64,000 nucleotides of DNA from Lampris incognitus (taxonomy: Eukaryota > Chordata > Actinopteri > Lampriformes > Lampridae): positions 5,070,118 to 5,134,117 of the forward strand of contig NC_079211.1 of NCBI RefSeq assembly GCF_029633865.1, given 5' to 3'. The notes below the pieces were generated by a model that saw only the letters and a program-made list of their open reading frames with translations, ran no database searches and was not told where the DNA came from. Position numbers and translations under genes: made by a program. Shown here one piece after another: positions 1-64,000 of the stretch (position 1 is the stretch's first letter; every line of letters starts with the position of its first letter).

Positions 1-937
1 GTTTCAGACGAGCTAGACTCAATCGGCCCATCTTCAGGTGACTGCTCACCGGGAACAATGGATTCTCCAGCGACCACATCCGTGCATGCAGTTGCTCTAC
101 CACACAGCTGATCCGCGTGGCGTCGATGCATTTGCCCATCAGGAGTCTGCACTCTATAACAAAACTGGGCCAGTAGGATCGGCTATCACGCCAGGGACCC
201 ATTTGTGTCCCCCAGTGTAGCTCCTCATGTACACAGTGTCCTGTGGCCTAAAACATCTGTTTGGGCCTTGCAGCTTTTCTGCACTCACCTCCTGCTTGAG
301 GTGTATCTCATTTTCATAGTCAGGATGAAGGCGATCAAAGGCCGTGGTAAGACGCCGGTTCATGAGAAGCTCGGCAGGGCTCTTTCCTGTTGCTGAATTG
401 GGAGTCACATGCTGTGACAGCAGAAATCTAGCCAGGCGTGTCTGCCAGTCACCGATAGTGATCCTAGACAGGGCCTCCTTGGTTGTCTGGACCATAAGTT
501 CTGCTTGGCCATTTGAACGAGGATGGTAAGGGGCCGTAGTCACTGCTCTGATGCCATTCCGTCTGACAAACTCTTTGAATTCTTCCGATGTGAAGGCCGC
601 ACCGTTGTCAGAAACAATGACATCTGGCAACTCGTGAGTTGCAAAGAGGAGCCTCAGTGTGCTGATCACTGCAGAGGGGGACATTGAACTCACCATGGCA
701 ACCTCGAACCACTTAGAGTGTGAGTCCACAATTATGAGAAATGTCTTCCCCTGGAATGGACCAGCAAAGTCAATGTGTAGCCGGGACCATTTCTTAGTTG
801 TCCACTCCCAAGGGTGCAACTGTGCTGTTGGTGGTGCATGACGAGTTCTCTGGCAGGTTTCACAGGATTTTACTGTCTGTTCTATTGCTAAATCCATACC
901 TGGCCACCAGGCATAACTCCTCCCCAGGCCCTTCATA
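1..937 (-). pseudogene. Gypsy element 1: integrase region, broken
   Basis: Minus-strand translation of 154-937 gives a Ty3/Gypsy integrase. It keeps part of the zinc-binding region (CETCQ), the start of the catalytic core (HIDFAGPF), the second acidic site (VSDNGAAF) and the third (YHPRSNGQAE). Integrase inserts the cDNA copy of the element into the genome. The frame closes at 154, but similarity to the usual C-terminal part continues in another frame down to base 1, so there is an indel near 157. The upstream edge at about 937 is an abrupt join to the RNase H frame. The histidine half of the zinc finger and the linker before it are missing, which points to an internal deletion. The copy cannot encode a working integrase. 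Confidence 0.85.
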
Positions 938-1486
938 CAGAACTGGATCCTTCCGAGTAAGGGCGGCAATGTGTTTTGCATTCAGTGGGGCTTCAGGCGC
1001 CATTTCCAGTAAGAGCACCTCCATGGGTGGAGGGGTCTCACGCATACCAGCGGGCAGTGGTAAGCGACTGAGGGCATCAGCATTTGCTAGCTGTTTGCCA
1101 GGGCGGTAGCACAATTCGTGATCGTAGGCCCCAAGAAGAACGCTCCAGCGCAGCATGCGTGGGGACAGGACAGGTGGCATGGGCTTAGAGTGGTGTAGCA
1201 GGCCCAAAAGAGGTTTGTGGTCAGTAAAAACCACAAAGTGGCAACCAGCAAGGTACTGGTGACATTTTTTGACTGCAAAAATGGCCGCCAAGGCCACCTT
1301 ATCTATTTGGGCATAATTTCTTTCAGTGGAGGATAGTGTCCTCGAGGCAAAGATGATGGGAGCCTCCCGGTCATCGGACTCCATATGGAAGAGCAGCGCC
1401 CCTAAGCCATAAGGCGAAGCGTCACAAACAACGGCTAATGGCTTTGTTTCCTCATAGTGCGTGAGCACATCATCAGCCTGAAGCAG
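937..1486 (-). pseudogene. Gypsy element 1: RNase H region
   Basis: Minus-strand reading shows the RNase H-like domain that follows RT in Ty3/Gypsy pol, with VVCDASPYGLGALL and FTDHKPLLGLLHH. It is in frame with the RT segment on its upstream side, separated by a single TAG at 1487-1489 where a glutamine codon (CAG) would be expected. Downstream it runs to DPVL and is then joined to the middle of integrase at about 937. RNase H normally removes the RNA template during reverse transcription. The premature stop and the deletion make this a dead copy. Confidence 0.85.
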
Positions 1487-3094
1487 CTATTTTGCAGCAG
1501 TGTAAGCTTTTTCATGTGCGTCAGTCCACTGCCAGGGTGCAGACTGGTCCAGGAGGCGGTGCAGCGGTTCTAAGATGGTAGCCTTGTTTGGCAAAAAACA
1601 GCTGTAAAAATTGAGTAGGCCTAGGAGTGACGGAAGCTCCGTTTTGTTCCAGGGCGAAGGCGCCTTCTGAATATCCTCAACTTTCTCCATAGTCGGCCAC
1701 ACGCCATCCTTGTCCACACGAAAACCTAAAAATTCAACTTGGTCAGCAGCAAACACACTCTTCTCTTTCTGTAGCCGCAATCCTGCTTCTGGGAATCGTT
1801 CCAGCACTGCACAAAGATGGTCATTGTGCTGGTCAACAGTCTTCCCCGCTATTAAGACATCATCCAGGTACGGTTGCATGCCTGGTATACCGGCGAGGAG
1901 TGTATCCATGAAACGCTGAAATATGGACACAGCTGTCGATACTCCAGACTGCAGGCGGCGGGCCCGAAACAGCCTGCGATGGGTGTTTATAGTGAGAAGC
2001 TCTGCAGCCTCGTCGTCCAGCATCAGCTGCTGGTAAGCTTGTTTGAGATTCAATTTACTGAAAAGCACCCCCCCTGCCAATCTGGAAAACAGTTCAGCCA
2101 CCGTATGAATGGGGTATACATCAGGTTTCACAACTGTATTCACAGTGCAGCGATAGTCACCGCAAATTCTTAAGCTGCCATCCTTTTTAACTACTGGTAC
2201 GATGCGTGTGGCCCACCTTGAGTGTCTAACGGATTCAAAAATACCCTGAGCTACTAGCTTGTCAAGCTCCTCATCTAGCTTTGGCCAAAGGGCAAAGGGC
2301 ACCGAACGTACTTTAAAAAACTTGGGTGATGCTGTCGTATCAATTTCAATAGCAATTGGAGGGGTTCGTGAAGCCCCAAGGTCCTGGAAGACTTCTGCAT
2401 ATTCCGTTAAGATGGACTCCATGGATTGTAAGCATACTTGGCGCACCCCCATTACAGAAATGCCCAGTGCCTCAAACCAGTCCCTGCCCAGTAGACTTGC
2501 CCCCTGACCTCGAACAATAATCAGTGGTAAGGTCTTGTGATTGCCTTGATACTGCACATCCACAAAAATCTTCCCATTAACTTGTAGTTCTGCTTGTGAC
2601 CATTGTCTAAGCACACTACTGTCCTTGTGCAGTAAAGGCGGCTGGTTAGGCCACAAGGTGTTGTAACTGCCCTCACTGATCAAGGAGCATGCGGCTCCAG
2701 AGTCCACCTCCATTACATGTGTTTTGTTATTCAGGGTCACAGTGGCTTGATATGGCTTTTTTACGTGAGCATACAGCTGCCTGCCCATGGTGTAAATGTC
2801 ATATTCCTCTTCTTGTTTCCTAACAGTGTGTGTGTGTTGTTCGGATTGAGGAACTGTGTCAGAAGAATTTGCTGATGCGACATCCCTGCTCCTTTTAAAA
2901 CAAACACGAGAAATGTGCCCCCCTTTTTTGCAATAGTGGCATACAGCAGAGGTAAATTTGCAATGTTGTTGGTTGTGTGTGCCTCCGCAACGAAAACATG
3001 GCTTTGCACCACCTTCTGCTACTGTTTGTTTCACTTTCAAAACGGTTTGACTTTGTGCAGTCTGATGAACTTCTGCTGACTGTGGTGGTCCCAT
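1487..3094 (-). pseudogene. Gypsy element 1: nucleocapsid, protease and reverse transcriptase
   Basis: A 535-residue minus-strand frame. In order: two zinc knuckles near residues 34-66 (CFRCGGTHNQQHC and CHYCKKGGHISRVC), an aspartic protease active site (VDSGAACSLIS), then a reverse transcriptase with the catalytic motif YLDDVLIAGK. This is the normal Ty3/Gypsy order. The frame is the same as that of the gag segment, with one TGA at 3113-3115 between them, so gag and pol appear to derive from one continuous reading frame. It ends at the TAG at 1487-1489. One stop on each side makes it a recent but inactive copy. Confidence 0.9.
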
Positions 3095-3112
3095 CTGGTT
3101 TGGTTGTAGTAT

Positions 3113-3613
3113 TCACGCATTTAACGTGGCTGTTTCCGCTGCAAGGGCTTTCTCCTCTGCTGCTTTGAATGTGAGTTCCTTTTCAGCCAGCAGGCGGCGC
3201 TGCAGCGCTTCATCTAGCACCCCACAGACAATTCTGTCACACAGCATGGCTTCCAGTTGGTCACCAAAAGCGCAATGCACTGAGAGTTTACGGAGCTCAG
3301 CAGTGTAGCTGGAGATTCCTTGGCCTTGCTTTTGTTTGCAATTGTGAAACTGAAAACGCTGAACAATTTGTGATGGAGGAGGGCTGTAGTGGTGCTTCAA
3401 GGCCGATACTAAGTTTTCATAGGTGACGGCCGTAGGAAGGACGGGAGCGACCACCGAACATAGTGTAGAATACGTTGCAGCACCACAGACGCTAAGCAAA
3501 ATAGCACGTTTCTTCTCCTCCCCATCTACTCCATTTGCCAGTCTCTCAATATACTCCTCAATGGCAGTGCCGGAACCTTCATCAGACTCTTCCATGCGAC
3601 CCAGCGTGGTCAT
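3113..3613 (-). pseudogene. Gypsy element 1: gag (capsid) segment
   Basis: A 166-residue frame matching the capsid part of teleost Gypsy gag, with KKRAILLSVCGAATYSTL and a LKHHYSPPPSQIVQRFQF segment that precedes the zinc knuckles. Gag forms the particle in which reverse transcription occurs. The start is unusual: the expected N-terminal part of capsid is shortened, and the bases between 3614 and the LTR hold only a scrap of readable protein. It is in frame with the next segment across one TGA codon. Confidence 0.8.
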
Positions 3614-3712
3614 GGTGGTGTCGTTAGGCTACTCACAGATTCCTCAAAGCTGTAGTAGAATATCGGAGGTTGCTGATTTCCATCAATGAACTCTTCAGAA
3701 CTGTTGGAGTTC

Positions 3713-3730
3713 GGATCCGCTTCGTCGCCA
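3713..3730 (-). other. Gypsy element 1: likely primer-binding site
   Basis: Read on the minus strand, the LTR ends in CTTACA. After one base comes TGGCGACGAAGCGGATCC, which begins with TGG, the complement of a tRNA 3' CCA end. This is the expected place for the tRNA primer that starts minus-strand DNA synthesis. I cannot assign the tRNA. Confidence 0.6.
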
Positions 3731-3731
3731 G

Positions 3732-3959
3732 TGTAAGATTCGAGTTAGAGACGAGAGAGACATTGGTTGTAAACGAACTCTTTACTTAGCACTTAGCAAA
3801 GTCAGGATACTCAGCCTTCAGGCTACATCTGCGTTCTCTGCAGTTCGGCTCATACTTAACATTACTTCCTAGTCTCGCCTCGCGAGAGCCCCCCATCAAA
3901 GACTAACCAGAGAGCATGCGCATTAACATAAGTCCCAATACATTACGCCAGGTATGACA
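3732..3959 (-). mobile_element. Gypsy element 1: long terminal repeat (5' LTR)
   Basis: On the minus strand this 228 bp block starts TGTCATACC and ends CTTACA, the TG...CA ends typical of LTRs. It lies directly upstream of the primer-binding site and gag. The matching 3' LTR would lie left of base 1, so the terminal repeat itself and the target-site duplication cannot be checked here. Confidence 0.7.
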
Positions 3960-4629
3960 AGGTGGAGTGGCTAACGGGCAGTGCGCTAACAACCCGCTTG
4001 TATTGCTGGCCTTGCGTGATGCTTAAATGTGCTGCTGCTGCAGGAGATGGGTGTTCTTCAAAGTCTGCAAGAGATGGATTTGAGAATCCACGAAATGTTG
4101 GCAGATCTGTTAAGCTTCATGAAAAACCAAAGGAGCATGTCAGTGCAGCCGTGCAATCAAGCCTGTTGTGAAATGTGAGGGTTGATACTCTGATTGATGA
4201 AGGCAAAAGCGTCTCCAGTTGGCAAAGGTCTGGAAAAACCGTGACATTCTGAAAAGGTTGATTGATTCGGTGTCATTATTGGGTCGTCAGGAGCAGGCCT
4301 TTAGGGGGCGTGATGAGAGTGAAAAGTCCAATAATAAGTGTTTTCCCGCTATGGCGATGAGTTTTAAAAATATGATGGGGGGGAGGGGGGGTTGCTTGGG
4401 TGGTTGCTTCACCAAAATGTTTGGTCAGCAGCCGCCACTGGTTATACGTAAGTTTTGTAATCAAGAAAGGGAGCGAGGGAAGGGTTCATGTTTGTGTCAT
4501 AAAGGCTATTGAATATTGAGTGCCACAATATCAATCAAATGAATAAATGTGAAAGTATGAATAGAAACAACAACAACAAAACCAATGGAAAGGAATTTCA
4601 GAGCTTGATGGACGGTATTCTATTGATAT
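3960..4629. other. Intergenic, no gene recognised
   Basis: No coding similarity or clear repeat boundary is seen. Short ORFs on both strands (for example 4219-4512 plus) have no recognisable domain. Confidence 0.5.
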
Positions 4630-4841
4630 TGTGGAGTTAGGAAACAACGAGACAGGAGACGTGAGAGTAGACGTAGTCGAGGTAGTTTACTAGCTCCAAC
4701 TTTGCATGTCATACATTCGACAACGACACTGAACTGTGTACCGGAAGCGGAAGTCCATTATCTGACCCCTCGCCTCTTCCCTTAAAGGTACACCGTCCTC
4801 TTAGGTGAATGTCTCTAGTTATATAGATGTGGGTCACCACA
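4630..4841. mobile_element. Possible solo LTR
   Basis: A 212 bp block starts TGTGG and ends CCACA, a 5 bp inverted match with LTR-like TG...CA ends. It is flanked by ATAT on both sides, a possible 4 bp target duplication, although AT-rich flanks make that weak. No internal element is attached. It could instead be an unrelated short inverted match. Confidence 0.35.
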
Positions 4842-4930
4842 ATATATACATTGGTGTGAATCAGTTTAGTTCTTTCATACTTTCAATTCATTTTCATATC
4901 TATTCATTTATACATTTTATCCGTGTAGCC

Positions 4931-5129
4931 AGGGGTGGACAAAACGATCCACAAAGAGCCGGTGTGGGTGCAGGTCTTCCAACCAAGCAGTTACACACCT
5001 GGTTCTATAGTCAACCAATGGTCTTTGCTAAGCACCCTGATTTGTAGACTCAGGTGTGTAACCGCTTGGTTGGATCAAGGATCCGCACCCACACCGGCCC
5101 TGTCTGGATCATGTTGCCCGTCCCTCCTA
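4931..5129. mobile_element. Inverted-repeat MITE, copy 1
   Basis: The left end AGGGGTGGACAAAACGATCC and the reverse complement of the right end (AGGAGGGACGGGCAACATGATCC) match through GCCGGTGTGGGTGCAGG, giving terminal inverted repeats of about 45 bp. There is no coding capacity. A related copy lies at 5288-5477. The superfamily is not assigned. Confidence 0.65.
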
Positions 5130-5287
5130 GACAGCCCATTATTTCTCTACACACGTCTTGATTTTGATACATATTTCAACACGTTAAAACCTTTATTTAT
5201 TCACATTTCTTTACCGTAGAAGAAGGATAGGCTGTATTTGTCCATAAGAGATAGTGGAAAGAAAAAAGTGTATGTGCAGTTAAAGTA

Positions 5288-5477
5288 AGGGGTGGGCAAC
5301 CCGATGCAGAAGGGGCCGGTGTGGGTGCAGGTTTTTGTCCCAGCCAAGCAGTTACAGGCCTGATCCCACTAATCCACCAGCGGGGTCTTTGCTGGGGAAC
5401 TTGATTAGGAGACACGGATGTGGTTGGAACAGAAGCCTTCGCCCACGCCGGCCCGTTCTGGATCAGACTGCCCACCC
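5288..5477. mobile_element. Inverted-repeat MITE, copy 2
   Basis: It shares GGGGTGGGCAAC, GGCCGGTGTGGGTGCAGG and CCAAGCAGTTACA with the copy at 4931-5129, and ends in the inverted form (CGCCGGCCCGTTCTGGATCA then CTGCCCACCC). It has the same length class and no coding capacity. Confidence 0.65.
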
Positions 5478-5639
5478 AGCCCAGAGACTGTAACATGCCG
5501 TGTTTTCTGGTAAAACATACCGCGATGGGCAGCAGTATGACGGGGTAAGAGGCTCAGAAGTCTCGTTATTTTCTTACTTATTGTTATTAACATGCGCCCC
5601 ATTGGCCCTTATTCGACAACCTAGGGATGATACGCAGTG

Positions 5640-5870
5640 TGCTTTTCAGACTGTAGGGGGCAGCACCGGCCTCGCAGCGTCTAAGCCTGCCGAAAAGGAG
5701 GCGCGAAAACCCGGAAGCAGATCTATTACCGCCGGGTTGACCCGACGAGAGCCGCTGAAACGTATCTTCGTGTTTTTGTTTTCGGTCCGTTTGGCTGCTT
5801 CCAGTACGTTTGTTTGGGTCCCCGTCGTGCCGTCCAGTTCGGCTGGCAGCTGTTACACCCAGCTGCGGCC
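5640..5870 (+). promoter_or_regulatory. polr2b: Probable polr2b promoter and 5' UTR
   Basis: The bases before the polr2b ATG are rich in CpG (GCGCG, CCGCCGGG, CCCGACGAGAGCCG) compared with the AT-rich flanks. No TATA box is evident, as expected for a housekeeping subunit. The transcription start cannot be set from sequence. The ATG at 5871 sits in CGGCCATGT, with a C at -3. Confidence 0.45.
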
Positions 5871-36629
<30,759 letters not shown>

Positions 36630-36796
36630 GACCAAAGGATGATAGTCATCTGGTCTCTGAACTATGTTCAAGTTATAAAGTGAAGCTAATGAGCTTAAAT
36701 TGGAGCATCATCACTTCGTGATGAAGGCAGTGTCTGTGTGATCTTTATATTGTTGACATGCAGGAGCTTGCTGTCTTTGGTCTTTTGTAAAATTAG

Positions 36797-36802
36797 AATA
36801 AA
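36797..36802 (+). terminator. polr2b: polr2b poly(A) signal
   Basis: AATAAA, 168 bases after the polr2b stop and followed by a T-rich run. Confidence 0.75.
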
Positions 36803-36927
36803 TGTTTTTTTTTTCCAAAAAAAAATCTGTGGATGAATGTGTGAATGTTTAAAACTGTAAAGTTGTGTTAGAATAGTAGACCGCACCTCATGGTTGACTC
36901 ATACCCACACCGTGTAGTTAGTTCTTA

Positions 36928-36933
36928 TTTATT
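36928..36933 (-). terminator. igfbp7: Probable igfbp7 poly(A) signal
   Basis: AATAAA on the minus strand (TTTATT on plus), about 790 bases after the igfbp7 stop codon. It would give a long 3' UTR. Other minus-strand signals nearer the stop were not seen. Confidence 0.5.
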
Positions 36934-37726
36934 AGTGAAATACAACACGAGCCCCATCAGAGTGACATTGTATTAGCAATAAAAACTTCCAAAGTTAAAT
37001 GGGGACATACGACATACACATGAAAACGCTAGAAGACTTAGTCTGTGCTTGATAGCATGAGAAGAAATCAGTATTTATAATGATAGCACCTTTTGTGTGA
37101 CTCCACATTCCACTCTAAATCCTGTTCAGCTCACTGACTGCGTGTCTGTCCGAGGTCCAGCACGCCGCGCTCGGGTTAGAGAGCTAAGCTCGGTCTAGAG
37201 CAGCCGGCTGCAGTGTTTGGTTAGGGGGCTTAGTCTGTCAGCTCCCATCTCTCAGCCTGTTGGGCACGTCCAAGGAGAGAGCGAACGCTTTGTGCTTAGC
37301 GAGACTTTTAAAAGGAAAAGTAGCGCCCGTTTAAGTGGAATAAAACCTTTGTTTTCGCTCTCTCGTTACCTGCAGTGACGGACTTCTGGCCCTCAGCTTA
37401 AGCAAGGTGCTCAGATCGGTGCAAGATGGAACAGCTTAACAACCACTCTTGATCTTGTTTATACAAAAAGACTACATATAAAAACGACTAAAAAGAGGGA
37501 AAAAAAATATCCAGGGATTAAAACAGGCTTTACACAAACACATGTGGAATGCTTCCTCAACATCCAGAGCCAACAACAATGCAGGAATTGGGAATGATTT
37601 GCTTTGACTTGTGAGTTTTGAGAACCAATCTGTGAAATTCTCCACGTCATATTTAAAGATGAGCACGCTTCTTGGTGACGGACGTGAAATGGAGGGACCA
37701 CCTTCTCATCCTGCCCCGGTCGCCCT
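36934..37726 (-). other. igfbp7: Likely igfbp7 3' UTR
   Basis: Sequence between the igfbp7 stop and the candidate poly(A) signal. No other gene or repeat is recognised. Confidence 0.45.
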
Positions 37727-63218
<25,492 letters not shown>

Positions 63219-64000
63219 GATGGAGAATACGGAGCCGAGCCGGCCAACAGACCTCTAAAAGTCCTCCTCCGCCGGACAGACTCCTCCTCCTCCTCCTCTT
63301 CCTCCTCCTCCTGCCGCCCGACGCGCCGCGGCCGGGGAGCAAACAACAGACGCGCTGAGAGAGCTGGTGCGCTCGGGGCGTTATGGCGGGGGCCATAACG
63401 TCTTCACGCACGGCTAAAAGATCCCAAATTCGGTAACTTCTCCTAGTGGACTTTGGGGTCATGCTGACGTCCGCATTGTCCAACTGCTTAAAACGGTTTT
63501 TGTGCACGGTGGAGCAGATCCGGCCTCCCCGCCAAGAACCTTGAAATAGTTTAAATTCAGAGGGACTCCTCAAAAACACTCTTTTCCTGATGGAATAGAC
63601 GTGACATTGTGTGCACGTGGCCAACAGTCCCGTTTCCGCGTGCAGCAGGAGCAGGAGCAGGAGCCCCGGGGAGCCACGGGCTCTGCTGACTGACCGGCTG
63701 TCTGGAGAAAACGTGTTTTTCTTCAGCAAAACTGTTACAAGTATAAAAACGTCTAATAATACTATTTGCTGTTGGTTTTAAAATGAAAGTCATTTTAAGT
63801 TTACTTTCTGTTAAATTGAGGCGTAGTCCAGCTGCTCCAGAAAACTCATCCGTCTTCTAGATCAGCAGAGGGGTCTGTTCTGACCCCATGACGGAGGAGG
63901 TTGTGGTGTCATCTGCCGGCTGAGTTATGACCAGATGATTGCCCCCCCCCAACTTAAAGGCTCAATGTCTGGACTGTCTTTTATAAAACTAGCCAACAAT
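63219..64000 (-). promoter_or_regulatory. igfbp7: igfbp7 upstream region
   Basis: The CpG-rich sequence of exon 1 continues to about 63400 and includes an AGG/GAG-rich stretch in gene orientation. No clear TATA box is seen near the expected start. Further out (63420-64000) nothing is recognised. Start site not assignable. Confidence 0.4.

Noticed and set aside
154-3613. Treating the Gypsy frames as host genes or an active virus
   Set aside because: Stops, a frameshift and an internal deletion break the frames, and an LTR and primer-binding site identify an inactive retrotransposon.

Overview
The window is vertebrate DNA, almost certainly from a teleost fish. It has genes split by GT-AG introns, orthologues of the vertebrate POLR2B and IGFBP7 genes, and a dense load of fish-type transposable elements: tRNA-derived SINEs, L2-like LINEs, Penelope-like elements, Ty3/Gypsy elements, Tc1-like elements and hAT- and Harbinger-like MITEs. 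No species can be named from sequence alone.

Layout. Bases 1-3959 hold a broken Ty3/Gypsy retrotransposon on the minus strand (gag, protease, RT, RNase H, integrase, one LTR at 3732-3959) whose other end lies outside the window. Bases 3960-5870 are intergenic, with a possible solo LTR and two copies of a small inverted-repeat element. The complete gene polr2b (RNA polymerase II subunit RPB2) runs on the plus strand from the ATG at 5871 to the stop at 36629. I could place 25 coding exons whose lengths sum to exactly 3525 nt (1174 residues plus stop). From about 36.9 kb to 63.2 kb lies igfbp7 on the minus strand, with five coding exons (795 nt, 264 residues) and four large introns. The two genes converge tail to tail, with poly(A) signals about 126 bp apart. 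POLR2B and IGFBP7 are also convergent neighbours in human, so the gene pair supports both calls.

Both genes are mostly intron, and the introns are mostly mobile DNA. One tRNA-derived SINE family (here SINE A) occurs about ten times. A second (SINE B) occurs at least six times, mostly as tails. Several insertions are nested: a Harbinger-like MITE inside a Penelope-like element in polr2b intron 4; a SINE tail inside a LINE in polr2b intron 15; a LINE inside a Tc1-like remnant beside a second Penelope-like element in igfbp7 intron 3; and a LINE fused to a Gypsy fragment in igfbp7 intron 2. Both Penelope-like elements carry sequences that fold as candidate hammerhead ribozymes in their 3' regions.

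Other notable structures are a roughly 1.9 kb, 34-bp-unit minisatellite that starts a few bases after the polr2b exon 22 splice donor, an 800 bp polypyrimidine tract in igfbp7 intron 1, several long palindromes, and a CpG-rich block with an ORF at 38.24-38.96 kb that could be an unrecognised plus-strand first exon. I saw no convincing functional tRNA or rRNA gene, and no CRISPR array. I did not find a clearly new multi-gene system. The ribozyme candidates and the 38 kb block are the most worthwhile leads.
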